64,000 bases of DNA from contig OZ037767.1 of assembly GCA_964035545.1 (NCBI GenBank), positions 31,791,628 to 31,855,627 on the forward strand, written 5' to 3'. Positions 39,201 through 53,500 of the stretch are shown here, in pieces. A program made the translations under genes and the position numbers. Each line of letters starts with the position of its first letter. Within the stretch, counting starts at the first letter, position 1. This DNA is from Bugula neritina (taxonomy: Eukaryota > Bryozoa > Gymnolaemata > Cheilostomatida > Bugulidae). Under the pieces are notes generated by a model. The model worked only from the letters and a program-made list of their open reading frames with translations. It ran no database searches and was not told the DNA's origin.

Positions 39201-42200
39201 TATAGTATACTCAGTCTATGAAATATATATAGTATACTCAGTCTATGAAATATATATAGTATACTCAGTCTATGAAATATGTATAGTATACTCAGTCTAT
39301 GAAATGTGTATAGTATACTCAGTCTATGAAATATATATATAGTATACTCAGTCTATGAAATATATATAGTATACTCAGTCTATGAAATATATATAGTATA
39401 CTCAGTCTATGAAATATATATAGTATACTCAGTCTATGAAATATATATAGTATACTCAGTCTATGAAATATATATAGTATACTCAGTCTATGAAATATGT
39501 ATAGTATACTCAGTCTATGAAATATATATAGTATACTCAGTCTATGAAATGTGTATAGTATACTCAGTCTATGAAATATATATAGTATACTCAGTCTATG
39601 AAATATATATAGTATACTCAGTCTATGAAATATATATAGTATACTCAGTCTATGAAATATATATAGTATACTCAGTCTATGAAATATATATATATAGTAT
39701 ACTCAGTCTATGAAATATATATAGTATACTCAGTCTATGAAATATATATAGTATACTCAGTCTATGAAATATATATAGTATACTCAGTCTATGAAATATA
39801 TATAGTATACTCAGTCTATGAAATATATATAGTATACTCAGTCTATGAAATATATATAGTATACTCAGTCTATGAAATATATATAGTATACTCAGTCTAT
39901 AAAATATATATAGTATACTCAGTCTATGAAATATATATATAGTATACTCAGTCTATGAAATATATATAGTATACTATCTTATACAATAAATTGTACACAA
40001 TACAGTGTAGGGTATAACTGCATAGTGTATGGTAAGTATGGTTTATATAGTTTAGTTGTATATAACACCTCTCAGTACAGAGCATATTGCTCCACGTCTC
40101 ATTACAGCTTACAAGAAGGTACTACTCGAATACCCCACTTGGATAACCAAAGTCCAGTCATACATCATGTTAGACAGGAATTATCCAATGGCTACCAACG
40201 TTACTGCAGTCTTCTCTTTGGACGCTCGAGATCCAAACATTACAGAAGTTGTCGTGGACCTCAATGAGGCGTATGCGGCGTGTGACCATTTTAAGAGTAA
40301 CGTCACACATGAACACATCGCCACTATCAGCCATGACTATCAATACATTGCAAGGTATGTGTAGTTTGACAGGTGTCACAAGGTGCCGTGTAATCTAACA
40401 TGTGTCACATGACATAATGTAATATTTATATATTGTGTATTCTGCAGACGTCATATGCACGTGGTGATGACCAATCTCGTCTCAACAGCAACCTATGACG
40501 ACTATTTCAACGTCTACGAGGACATCTACAACATGACTCTCTGGCCAAAGTCTCTGCTGAAAGAGGAAGACGCACCCTACGTTGAACGGCGGCGTTCGGG
40601 TAAGCTCTTGTGGTCACAGTGACTCGGTATCATAGAGTGTCACAGTATCAGAGTGTGTCACAGTATCAGAGTGTGTTACAGTATCAGAGTGTGTCACAGT
40701 ATCAGAGTGTGTCACAGTATCAGAGTATGTCACAGTATCATAGAGTGTCACAGTATCAGAGTGTGTCACAGTATCAGAGTATGTCACAGTATCATAGAGT
40801 GTCACAGTATCAGAGTATGTCACAGTATCATAGAGTGTCACAGTATCAGAGTGTGTCACAGTATCAGAGTATGTCACAGTATCATAGAGTGTCACAGTAT
40901 CAGAGTGTGTCACAGTATCAGAGTATGTCACAGTATCATAGAGTGTCACAGTATCAGAGTATGTCACAGTATCATAGAGTGTCACAGTATCAGAGTGTGT
41001 CACAGTATCAGAGTATGTCACAGTATCAGAGAGTGTCACAGTATCAGAATGTATGAACAAGTTGTGTGTACTCTGTTTGCTATACCACTTGTGAATTTAT
41101 CGAAGGTTTTGGTGTGGGTCTAAACAAGTTCCCTCTGGACGAAGTGATCATCATAGAGATTGACCAGCTGAAGGGGTCATTTGTCAACTACACGTGGGAC
41201 TTTGGTGACAACTACACGACTGTGACACACGAGTCTGACTATATCACTCATCAGTATAAATATGTTGGTAAGTTTGCTATTATCTCACCACTCATCAGTA
41301 TAAATATGTTGGTAAGTTTGCTATTATCTGACCACTCATCAGTATAAATACGTTGGTAAGTTTGCTATTATCTCACCACTCATCAGTATAAATATGTTGG
41401 TAAGTTTGCTATAATTTCAATTCAGCTGTCTTGTCTTTGTAATGATACATATTACATATACATAAACACGTTTACACTGTTGTTGGTTATCACAGTATGC
41501 TTTATAGTTATTCTGTTTTATAGTTTTGTTTAACAAATTTTGACAAAAGCATCAGAGATATTTAGGAGTTGCGTTACTTTGTGTAATGTCGCATGTAGAA
41601 ATATTCGTGCACCATGTGATGCTGACACGTTCACCAATACGAGGTACGTGCTGACTTGTACAGTTCCTCTATCATACCATCATAATACAACGACAAGGAA
41701 TTCCTTCTCAACTTCATTGACCCGGAGAGCAAGCCGTTGTCCGGTGTCCACTTGTCCGTCACCAAACCAATTCTCTGCGGCAATTCAAACTTCTGCAAAC
41801 CCTCTACAAGTATAAGCATTATCGTGTAGTGTTGAGATATATCAATGCAGACCCTCTACAACTATAAGCAATACTGTGTGTGTAGTCCAGCACTCACTCG
41901 CTATGCCGAGCTCCTGTATCTCCTCCAGTACAAGACCCTCCATGTCTCCCAGACTCCTCTCATCTGATCCTCGTGTATTTCCTCTCTTCTCTGCAATTCT
42001 CTGTAGCTGGTTCACATCTGGTACGACTATTGCCACCACCACCTGCTCATCTGGTCTCACCACCACAAAGATGTTCTCAACAGATAGACATGCCTTCAGC
42101 ACCATCTCTACTTTCTCTGTAAACACAATTCCCTATTGGCAATATAGCAGCTGTCAGGGTCTTCTATCATCGGTGAATTTCATAACACCTGGCCAAATGT

Positions 42201-45200
42201 AACATAATATTTACCTGTCGCATGGGAAAGATATTTACCTGCGGAAACGAACTGTCCAGTCTGGAGTTTAGCAATGTCGTTCTTTCTCTGTAATATAACT
42301 ACAGTGCCATCTTCTCTCACCTTCCCAATGTCCCCTGTTGCAAACCATCTCATGTATCCTCGGGGATGGAAGCTCTCCTCTGTTTTATCCTCGTTGTTAT
42401 AGTAACCAAGGGCAACAGTTGGACCTCCTATCCAAATCTCCCCACAAGTGCAGTTGGGATCCTCCATAGCATACCCTCCATCCTCCCAGTCTACCAGTTT
42501 GATATAGTTGCAAGGCAGTGGCGCCCCCACGTGGCCACTAGTTAAGTCGTCTACATCGCTCACGCACCCGGCACCCCCAGTCTCCGTCAGACCGTAGCCC
42601 TGGAGCACTGGACAGCATAGCACCAGTCGTAGGAACTCCTGTGTGTCAGGGTGGAGTGGAGCGCCTCCCGACAGCACACAACAGAGATTGTTTGTCCCTA
42701 GCCTCAGTTTCAAGTGCCTCATAATAGTTCTGTTGATGAAGGGCGTGTTTGCACCCCTCTGCAGCCACTTCCTCTTGTATTCCAGTGCGAATTCAAAGAA
42801 AGTTCGCTTCAGGAGACAAGCCTGTCGCATGTCACGGAGAATCCTCCTGTGCATGCTACTGAATATGGATGGAACTCCGACCAGAACTATTTGGAAGAGA
42901 TAAAACACTCACACCTATACTCTATGTATTTTATATTAGCAACAACAAATACCACTCTCTGGGACAAAAGATTACAAACTTTGTCATCTCACTATTTCTT
43001 ATTACCTGATGGTTTCAAAACCTGTATATCTCCTTTGCATTTACTTGCCAGTCCATCTCTGCCAGTAGTAAGGGTAGACATGGACCCGTACCCTATTGCT
43101 AGTCCAAGGTAGAGGCACGAGATCTCTGCTACCAGTTCCAGCACGTGAGATAATGGATGATAAGCCAAGTATATGCCTCCACTTTTATAACAGAAACAAC
43201 CTTTTACTAAAATTAACTGCTCATGGTTCACACAATTCAACTCCACTCTTAACCAACTCTTTCACAACTCTACTCTCTCATAACTAACTCTACTCTCTCA
43301 TAACTAACTCTACTCTCTCATAACTAACTCTACTCTCTCATAACTAACTCTACTCTCTCATAACTAACTCTACTCTCTCATAACTAACTCTACTCTCTCA
43401 TAACTAACTCTACTCTCTCATAACTAACTCTACTCTCTCATAACTAACTCTACTCTCTCATAACTAACTCTACTCTCTCATAACTAACTCTACTCTCTCA
43501 TGACTAACTCTACTCTCTCATAACTCCACTCTCTCATAACTAACTCTACTCTCTCATAACTAACTCTACTCTCTCATAACTAACTCTACTCTCTCATAAC
43601 TAACTCTACTCTCTCATGACTAACTCTACTCTCTCATAACTAACTCTACTCTCTCTTGACCTTCACCTGATGCATATGCGCACTGTAAGCCCCGCACAAG
43701 CGGCCACCAGATTGCCGTGGGACAGCATTACTCCTTTAGGGGTGTCACAACTCCCACTTGTAAACATGACGACTGCCAGGTCTGTTGGTTTTGGTATTGA
43801 CTGGGGTTGGCTGTCATCAGCGTGTCTTCTTCCATTCTCTAGGATTTCTTCAAAGCTTATTAAATTCACTCCCATATCTGGAAATATATCAACTCCGTAA
43901 GCTTTAGTGTCACAGGGCACACACAGATTCTTGAGACAGATTCAGCTGATAATATAGTCTAGTAAATAAGTTGCTGAATATAGCGTGTTTTACCATCTGA
44001 CTTCTCCAGGCTTCTCTCTTTATTTGTCATGTAAACTATTGTCTTTACGCTAGTGTTTGGCTTTAGAGCTGCATACAACTTCTCCAGCAGTCTTTGTGAG
44101 GTTATAACATGTGTTACCTAGCAATAACACAGATATGTGTTACCTAGCAACAACATAGGATGCGCTACCTAACAATAACACATATGTGTTACCTAACAAC
44201 AACATAGGATGCGCTACCTAGCAATAACGCTACATTTACTTACACCAGTGTTTCTGATGACATCAGCTATTGCATCACTTCCTGTTGCCGTGTAGAGGGT
44301 CACTAATGTGATGTTCTCTCGGAAACAGGCCTGAGCTGCTATCATCCATTCAGCTCGAGTCTCGGCAAACAGCAGCACATTATGCTTTGGTTTCACACCT
44401 TCACTGATGAGTCCTTGATAATATCATGGAATACTGTATGAGTTATGTTATATACTATGTAATTATACTACATTTTATTGTACTGCTTGTTAATTTATTA
44501 TAATGTATAGTAATGTTATGTAATAATATTGCATTGTATATTTATTTTTTATTATATAATATATTATATGTTAATGCATTATTATTACACTATATAATGA
44601 TATATTATTATATAATACATTAATATAATATCATATATCTAGTAACTACTAATATTGATATATAATACTTTATTATCTATCATTATTCTATTATATAATA
44701 ATATGTTATGTATTCATATTAAATTATGTAAAAATATTACATTTTATATTATTATATTATTGTATAATATTATAATATATAGTAATGTTGTATTGTGTAC
44801 TAATATTTTATTGTGTAGTAATATGTATTATTATATAATTATATATTATTATATAACACATTATTATTATTTTATATATCTGATAACTACTTCACCTTTT
44901 GCAAAGTTGGTGACAGCGTCAGCCACTTCACTGTAGGTCAGCCACTTGTATTCTCCCAAACTCACTGCTCTACTTAGACTATCACTGCTACTAATATCTC
45001 CCAGCACTACTCTTGTGCCTATATCAGTAAATTATAAATATAATATACAAGTTTGCTGACCACTGGTACTCACTAGAGAAAGGGGGACAACTCCCTAATA
45101 CAAATATTCCCCTAGTATTGTTACATACTCTACTACACACCTAGACAAGCTGAGTGAGCATGCTCAGACACTGCCTTTGAGAAGAGCTCGTCGAGTGTGC

Positions 45201-47474
45201 TACACTCCTCGTCCGGTGTTGTACAGATCTCCCCTTCCTCAGCACATCTGTACGGCCCCGCTGGGTGTCTTGTCAGATTCACGGCTTTCTGTCTGCAGAC
45301 AAATTTATTATTATACTAATAGCACTCACAGTTGTACTAATAGTACTCAGAGTTGTACTAGTAGTACTCACAGTTGTACTAATAGTACTCAGAGTTGTAC
45401 TAGTAGTACTCACAGTTGTACTAATAGTACTCAGAGTTGTACTAGTAGTACTCACAGTTGTACTAATAGTACTCACAGTTGTACTAATAGTACTCACGGT
45501 TGTACTAGTAGCACTCACAGTTGTACTAATAGTACTCACAGCTGTACTAGTAGCACTCACAGTTGTACTAATAGTACTCACAGCTGTACTAGTAGCACTC
45601 ACAGTTGTACTAATAGTACTCACAGTTGTACTAATAGTACTCACAGTTGTACTAATAGTACTCACAGTTGTACTAATAGTACTCACAGTTGTACTAATAG
45701 TACTCACAGTTGTACTAATAGTACTCACAGTTGTACTAATAGTACTCCGAGCTGTATTAATAGTACTCAGAGCTGTACTAGTAGTACTCAGAGCTGTACT
45801 AATAGTACTCAGAGCTGTACTAATAGTACTCAGAGCTGTACTAATAGTACTCACAGTTGTACTAATAGTACTCACAGTTGTACTAATAGTACTCACTAGG
45901 AGACTATTTGCTTAGAGTTAACTGAGTATTCTCACCTGGCTGACAACTCCAAAGCTCTCTTAGGCTCTTGTATGAAGTAAAATGGTAGATAAGTAAAAAT
46001 ATCATAGAAAAATGCTATTATGTGAAAAACATAAACCAGGGTCCACTCTACATAAGAAGTTATACTGGCGTTGGCCTGCATCCCTTGTGTCTTTATGTCT
46101 GTCTGTTTATCTCTTACAGTTTCATTTCCTGCCACTGTTGACCAGTCCCTAGGCTAGATTTACAAATGGCTGTCTGAGCTTGAAAATCATTTCCCAACTC
46201 AACAATTTTATTTATGCTCAACAATGAGAATGCATCACGTCTTTACACAGCCTTTGTTACTAAGTCATGACTGTAATGTTACCGCAGGTTATGACTGTAA
46301 TGTTACTGCAGGTTATGACTGTATTGTTACTGTAGGTCATGACTGTAGTGTTACTGGGTTATGACTGTAATGTTACTGCAGGTTATGACTGTATTGTTAC
46401 TGTAGGTCATGACTGTAGTTACTGCAAGAGATTCCTTTTTGTTGATGAAAGTAAATAGATATTTTGTAAATGTTTGCTTATTGTCATAAATTTTCTGTTC
46501 TTCAACCATATTTCCTTCCTTATTTTAATGTAGTTAATTAAGGTGTTGAATTATACAAGTTTTTAGAGAGCAAACTATGAAAAGCCTTCAGCTAAATACT
46601 TAATGCCTTATGTACATCCTGGAGGACTCTTTCTCTACTATTCAGCCAGTTAACATGTTCTGTGTACAATAAAGCTTGTTCACATACTACCACACAGAGA
46701 TTGCGTTATGTAGGCACATACATAGTGAGTGTGTTTGCCTCCAACCCCCTTTCCAATGCTACGTATGAGATAGCTGTGGAGATGCAGAGAGGAGTGGGGC
46801 CGGTCTCTATCTATACTCACACCCCCCTTCCTAAAAACACCACTATTGCTATGACGGTAGACCCAGGCTGGGTTGGCACTGGGGCGTGTCACTATGTGGA
46901 CTTTGGGGTCAACTACTACGTCGGTAATTATATTATATTAATTATATTGTATTTATTATAATATAATATGTATATTATGTTTGTTATAATACTATTGTAT
47001 TTATGTGTTTATTATATTATAATTTATTCTTTATCTTATTTTATTATTTTATTTGTTATGCTATATTTATTGTTTTATGTAACACTGTGCTATACTATGT
47101 TATGTTACAAGATGTGATATTAAATGTATTATATATATTTATAATATATTATTATTTAGTAAATATATTATGTATATTATGTTATATATATATCATATTA
47201 TATATATATATATATAGTAAAATGAGTGTTTATAAAACGTTACTAGAGTGCTCTATAGAAATAAATCTAGAGCATAAACATTAGAAGAAATAAAATGAGA
47301 TTTGATTAATATAATGGCATTTATTACTAGTAGTTTCGTACACAAGAACGATGTGCACTCGTCAGATAAATTAGCCACTATCGTGGCTAATTTATCTGAC
47401 GAGTGCACATCGTTCTTGTGTACGAAACTACTAGTAATAAATGCCATTATATTAATCAAATCTCATTTTATTTC

Positions 47475-47566
<92 letters not shown>

Positions 47567-50500
47567 TTGTATAATCAAATATGTTATATTAATAAGATAG
47601 AATGTAGTATATTTTATTACTATGTTGTGTTATATTATAGGATATATTAAATACATTACATTGTACTATACTATATTATTATATTACAGATGACCTACAT
47701 TACATATATTACATTGTACTATACTATATTATTATATTACAGATGACCTACATTACATATATTACACTATACTATACTATATTATTATATTACAGATGAC
47801 CTACATTACATATATTACATTGTACTATACTATATTATTATATTACAGATGACCTACATTACATATACTACATTGTACTATACTATATTATTATATTACA
47901 GATGACCTACATTACATATATTACATTGTACTATACTATATTATTATATTACAGATGACCTACATTACATATACTACATTGTACTATACTATATTATTAT
48001 ATTACAGATGACCTACATTACATATACTACACTATACTATACTATATTATTATATTACAGATGACCTACATTACATATATTACATTGTACTGTACTATAT
48101 TATTATATTACAGATGACCTACATTACATATACTACATTGTACTATACTATATTATTATATTACAGATGACCTACATTACATATACTACATTGTACTATA
48201 CTATATTATTATATTACAGATGACCTACATTACATATACTACATTGTACTGTACTATATTATTATATTACAGATGACCTACATTACATATATTTCATTGG
48301 GGAGCAACAATTCTGCTCTCTCCAACATGGCAATTTGATGAAGGAGCATCCAGGATACAGGTGAGATAACTCCAACTTTGTGGAGAAATATTTAAATATA
48401 TCATTTTGTTACATTACATATTATACACATACAGCATATGTTATATACATCTAGTGCATGTATTACAAACATATATTATAGACTTATATTATAGACATAA
48501 GGGTTTATACTTTAGATATAACTACCTGTACAACGAGCACGATGCCTACCAGACATACAAACGCCAAGGACACGCCAACTTTACTATAGACTTTGACTAC
48601 CAGGCAATCGGCATATACTATGCTACCATAGTGTCCATCAACGAGGTTAGTTATCATATAGTAATATATCATACTGTATTACTACCATAGTGTCCATCAA
48701 CGAGGTTAGTTATCATATAGTAATATATCATACTGTATTACTACCATAGTGTCCATCAACGAGGTTAGTTATCATATAGTAATATATCATACTGTATTAC
48801 TACCATAGTGTCCATCAACGAGGTTAGTTATCATATAGTAATATATCATACCATAGTATACATATATGACCATGCAGAGTGTGCTATCTTGCAGGTGTCT
48901 GAGTCTAACTTCACTCTGCTGATTGGAGTAACTCGAAAGCCGTGCGAGTGGCCGGTGGTGATCCTGAACAAGAACATGGCGTGTTTGGTGGACAAGCTGT
49001 GTACCGAGTTTGAAGGAGAACCGGTGAGACAGCACTGGCGCTCTCTGCCCGTGGAGGTCAAGGCCGATATATTCATCAACTGCTCGTCTACCAGTGTCTA
49101 CATTCACACCTGGACTGTGAGTGTTATATTACTTCATATAATACACTGTAATATACTATTAAATATTACTGATATATTACTATGGTGTATTACTAGGTAA
49201 TATATTACTACATATAATACTCTGTAATATACTATTAAATATTACTGATATATTATTATAATGTATTACTAAGTAATATATTACTACATATAATACACTG
49301 TAATATACTATTAAATATTACTGATATATTACTATGATATTTTACTAAGTAATATAATACTACATATAATACGCTGTAATAAATGACTACATACTACTGT
49401 ACTATATTACTAAGATAGCTTACTATAATATATTACTAAGATAGCTTACTATAATATATTACTAAGATAGCTTACTATAATATATTACTAAGATAGCTTA
49501 CTATAATATATTACTAAGTAATTTATAACTTTAGGTTGAAGAGTACAACAAGACAACGGGAGATAAGATACGTGACTTGACCCCCGAGGATTTGATGAAC
49601 TCGCGAGGGGGTGTTCCAGAGTTCTACAGCACCGTTTCCCTGCCGAGCATCCTTGTGCCCAAACTCACCCTCCCCTATGGACTGTATAAGTTCAGTCTGA
49701 ACGTTAGCATGGGGGGTGAGATTGGAATAGAGACCTCAAGCTATGCCTACTTGGAGATAGGTGTGTACTCATCCTCCTATACTTTACATCCTCACATATA
49801 TGGTAACCTTTTGACCTCATTGTAGTTATATCTTGACCTCTTGACCTTATTTTAATTATATTTTGACCTCTTGACCTCATTGTGTATTGTAGTTAAATCT
49901 GACCTCGTCACCAGTGTCCTTGGAGGCATGACGCGACGTGTTGGCTGGGGGTCAAATTTTACGCTAGACGCTCTCACCCAGTCGTATGATCCAGACTTCC
50001 CTGAGTACAAGGATGACTTCAAGTATGAGCTTCTGTATTCTTGTCTCTCTCTGTTTACTCTCTCACGTTGTCTCCTCTCACTTATTTTACTGTGACTCTC
50101 GCTGTTATACTGTGTAGTATATGGTGAGTTGGTAGCTGGTGGCCTGAGGGTATTGACTAGTATTTGTGGACTTGTAGGTGTAGATGGCTGTGTAAGAGAC
50201 AGAATGAAACGTGGCCAGTGTACGATGAAGACTACGAGTATGAGATTACTCCCTTCACGCCCATGGAGTCTGCCAAGTATCCTACAAACGACAAGGGTGG
50301 ATGCTTCATCGATAACACCAACTCTTCAGGTTAAACATTCAACCTGATTGGCCAATGTAGTGTAACAACCTTTCTGATTGCATAGTAGATGCAGAAATTC
50401 ATTGTCTGGTGTAGTTCATGCTAACACTTTTTCTAAGTAGAGTTGATCGTAATCATTGGCTAATAATATTCTCCAGGTTTCTTTGACATTCGTAACGAGT

Positions 50501-53500
50501 CCATTGAAGATCCTAGTGGCTGTATTTTCACCCATGACTTCTACTACTCGTACAAGTTAGAGAAGATAGAATTCAAAGTGCTTATTCAAAAAGGAGATCA
50601 GAAGAGAGAGTTGCAGACGTTTGTTGATATCACAATCGGTGATCCGCCCCAAATTGACATCACTTCTGAATCGTAAGCTCATCATTCTATCTTTGCAGTT
50701 CGTTATGGCTGTCTGTGTGTAAATATACTTCATTATTGCGGCAGTATTGCATTCTTTTCAGTATAAAACTCAGCTTTTTAAGCAGTATAAATAGTTTATA
50801 CAAGAATTATTCAGCTAACATTGATGAAATATTTTACACCTTGTTGTAGAGCTTGCTTGTCTAATTGTGGTCCAAAGTTGAACTACGCTGACAAGTACAC
50901 AATAAAGGCAAGAGTGCTCAATAAAGTCCGGGGGTTCAAGTACTCGTACTCGTATGTATCAGTGTATTACCTCCCGTTATACATTACTGTATACTATACA
51001 TTATAACTATACCGTATACTGCTATACTGTATACCGTATACTGCTATACTGTATACTGCTATACCGTATACTGCTATACCGTATACTGCTATACTGTATA
51101 CCGTATACTGCTATACTGTATACTGCTATACCGTATACTGCTATACCGTATACTGCTATACTGCTATACCGTATACTGCTATACCGTATACTGCTATACC
51201 GTATACTGCTATACTGCTATACCGTATACTGCTATACTGCTATACCGTATACTGCTATACCGTATAATGCTCTACCGTATACTGCTATACCGTATACTGC
51301 TATACTGCTATACCGTATACTGCTATACCGTATACTGCTATACTGCTATACCGTATACTGCTATACCGTATACTGCTATACCGTATACTGCTATACCGTA
51401 TACTGCTATACTGTATACTGCTATACCGTATACTGTATACTGCTCAACTTTGTAGATGGAATCTGTTTGAGGCGTTTGGCATAAGCAGCAGCATAAACCC
51501 CTACGATGCTCACCAACTCGGAGATCCCGATAATATCCTGGAGGAAGGAACGTACAGGAAATGCTCTGATTATGACGGGTTGACGGAGGAAGCTATAAAT
51601 ACTCTCAAACAAACGCATGGCCGATTCATAGGTGCATTGCTTTGTTGCTAGGCAACCATCTTCCTTCCTGTGTACGAATGATGTCTCAATCTAGCTCAAG
51701 GTGTTGCTGTGCTTGTAGATTTTTGCCAAGCCGCATCTACTGGTGTAGACAGACAGGCCATCACACTGGAGAAGAACTTGTTCACAGTTGACGATACTTC
51801 CAATACTTACTTCCTTTATGTTAAAGTATCCATTGATGACTCTACTATCTACGGTGTGTGCTGCTCATTGGGTCGGGTTTGAAGTTGTTCTCTTTACTTA
51901 TGCTCACAATGAATCTATATTGAATGCTGTGGATGATATATTATAGTAGTCACATGGCATAGTATAGTAGTCACATGGCATAGTATAGTAGTCACATGAT
52001 ATAGTATAGTAGTCACATGACATAGTATAGTAGTCACATGACATAGTATAGTAGTCATGTGACATAGTATAGTAGTCATGTGACATAGTATAGTAGTCAC
52101 ATGACATAGTATAGTAGTCATGTGACATAGTATAGTAGTCACATGACATAGTATAGTAGTCACATGACATAGTATAGTAGTCATGTGACATAGTATAGTA
52201 GTCATGTGATGTACTTTCCTTGCAGGTGAAACGTATCGACCTTTCTACATAAATTCACCACCGAAAGCAGGCGAGTGTCACATGGTACCACCTAACGGCA
52301 CGGCTCTAGTTGATAAGTTCAACGTGGAGTGCACGACTCCGTTTGAGGACGAACACAAACCTTACAGCTACGAGGTCACAGTTGCTGGGTCTTCCTGCTG
52401 TCAAGATGAGCCAGAAAATATTCCAAAATGGACGTTCTTCCACAAAGGTGACTTGAGAGGCCTCAACTGATTGGCTCTACATGACTCATCTACATTCTTT
52501 CTGTATCAGTTGTTCTGTCAGATAATACTTGTCACTATTGTCATCGTATAGGTGGAAAGGGTAGACAATTCTTAATGATGCTTCTGATAGATTGCATTTT
52601 ACAGTGTGCAAACCGCTGTATTTTGTAGAGTTTATAAAAATACAGGGATAATTCGCAAGTGGCATAAAGCCTTTAAATGATTCAGTATGTTATTGTTTGG
52701 CAACTGTAATTGGAGTTGTACTCTTTTCCAGGAAACAACCCATTCTCAAATGACGGGGGACTTCTGTCTGTGGGAAACGAGGACAATGACTTCAAGCAGT
52801 GGCTGAGAGTTCGGTGCTTTGATGGCCTTGGGTCTTGGACAGATATTTACATTCAGGCGGTCATTATGCCGCCACCCCTTGATGTATTGCTAAAGCAGGC
52901 TATGTGTAAGTCAAGTTTTCACTGTTGAGGCGCAGATACATTTGTGTTCTGCACTACTAGGAAGTGTTTCTACACTGTTGTAATCAATTACTGTTGTGTG
53001 TTCTCATTGGACAAATTATTCATTCATGCATTCTCATTGGATAATCTGACAAGGACATTTTTATTCCAGTGATGCTGAGTGTGGAAGGTGAAGGTATCTT
53101 CAATAACCCTGACACTGCTGCCAATACAGCTGGTGCAATTGCTGACGCACTCAATAACCCCACGTCAAACTGCACATCATGTAAGAACTATTTGGTTTAT
53201 TATAAACTACATTACTATTAGCTGTACTATTAGCTGTACTATTAGCTGTACTATTAGCTGTACTATTAGCTGTACTATTAGCTGTAACTGGCTGTATTAT
53301 TAGCTGTATTATTAGCTGTAGCTGGTTGTACTAGAAACTAAAGTCTTTAAAATATGTTGAAGGTGACTTGGATGAGATAAAACAGTTGAAGTTGCCAGAA
53401 GATTTGGAGGTAGATAACACCACTTACTACCAAATGATGTTTGACTTCTGTGTGGACGAGGAAGTGGAGTGTCTTGCAGATGAAGTCATTCAACGAGAGA

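Larger units (their letters stand above)
26136..48645 (+). other. PKD-like Ig repeat region of polycystin
   Basis: Roughly nine PKD-like repeats, each recognised by a W/YxFGDG-type strand and/or the HxYxxxGxYxVxVxAxN strand: [10 protein letters not shown] (26235), VRWGDGTRR with [17 protein letters not shown] (31200), [20 protein letters not shown] (36430), [15 protein letters not shown] (37310), [19 protein letters not shown] (38830), [10 protein letters not shown] with [17 protein letters not shown] (spliced across 41267/46714), [19 protein letters not shown] (48595). A Cys-rich segment ([17 protein letters not shown]) at 26899-27100 sits early in the region. Many N-glycosylation sequons. 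Repeat count is approximate. Confidence 0.75.
48895..52905 (+). other. REJ-like region of polycystin
   Basis: Exons 48895-49116, 49535-49760, 49893-50022, 50184-50329, 50477-50672, 50850-50951, 51456-51631, 51719-51853, 52226-52447 and 52732-52905. Paired-cysteine segments ([65 protein letters not shown]) follow the PKD repeats and precede the GPS. That is the position and style of the receptor-for-egg-jelly module. Assignment rests mainly on position and general pattern. Confidence 0.6.

Noticed and set aside
40610-41060. Three overlapping repetitive frames of about 150 codons on both strands
   Set aside because: An 18-bp intron array without stops; simultaneous opening of both strands is typical of short periodic DNA.
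43663-43930. Longer ACSL exon 6 beginning at about 43930 ([11 protein letters not shown])
   Set aside because: The phase from exon 5 does not match either upstream AG; the AG at 43902-43903 restores the frame ([11 protein letters not shown]).
45177-45915. Long plus- and minus-strand frames of Ser/Thr/Cys or Val/Leu repeats
   Set aside because: They are the translated 21-bp ACSL intron array, open in several frames at once, with no start context or splice support.
47253-47574. Two identical small proteins encoded on opposite strands ([13 protein letters not shown]...)
   Set aside because: A direct consequence of the 202-bp palindrome; no splice signals, promoter or homology, and one frame runs into (TA)n.
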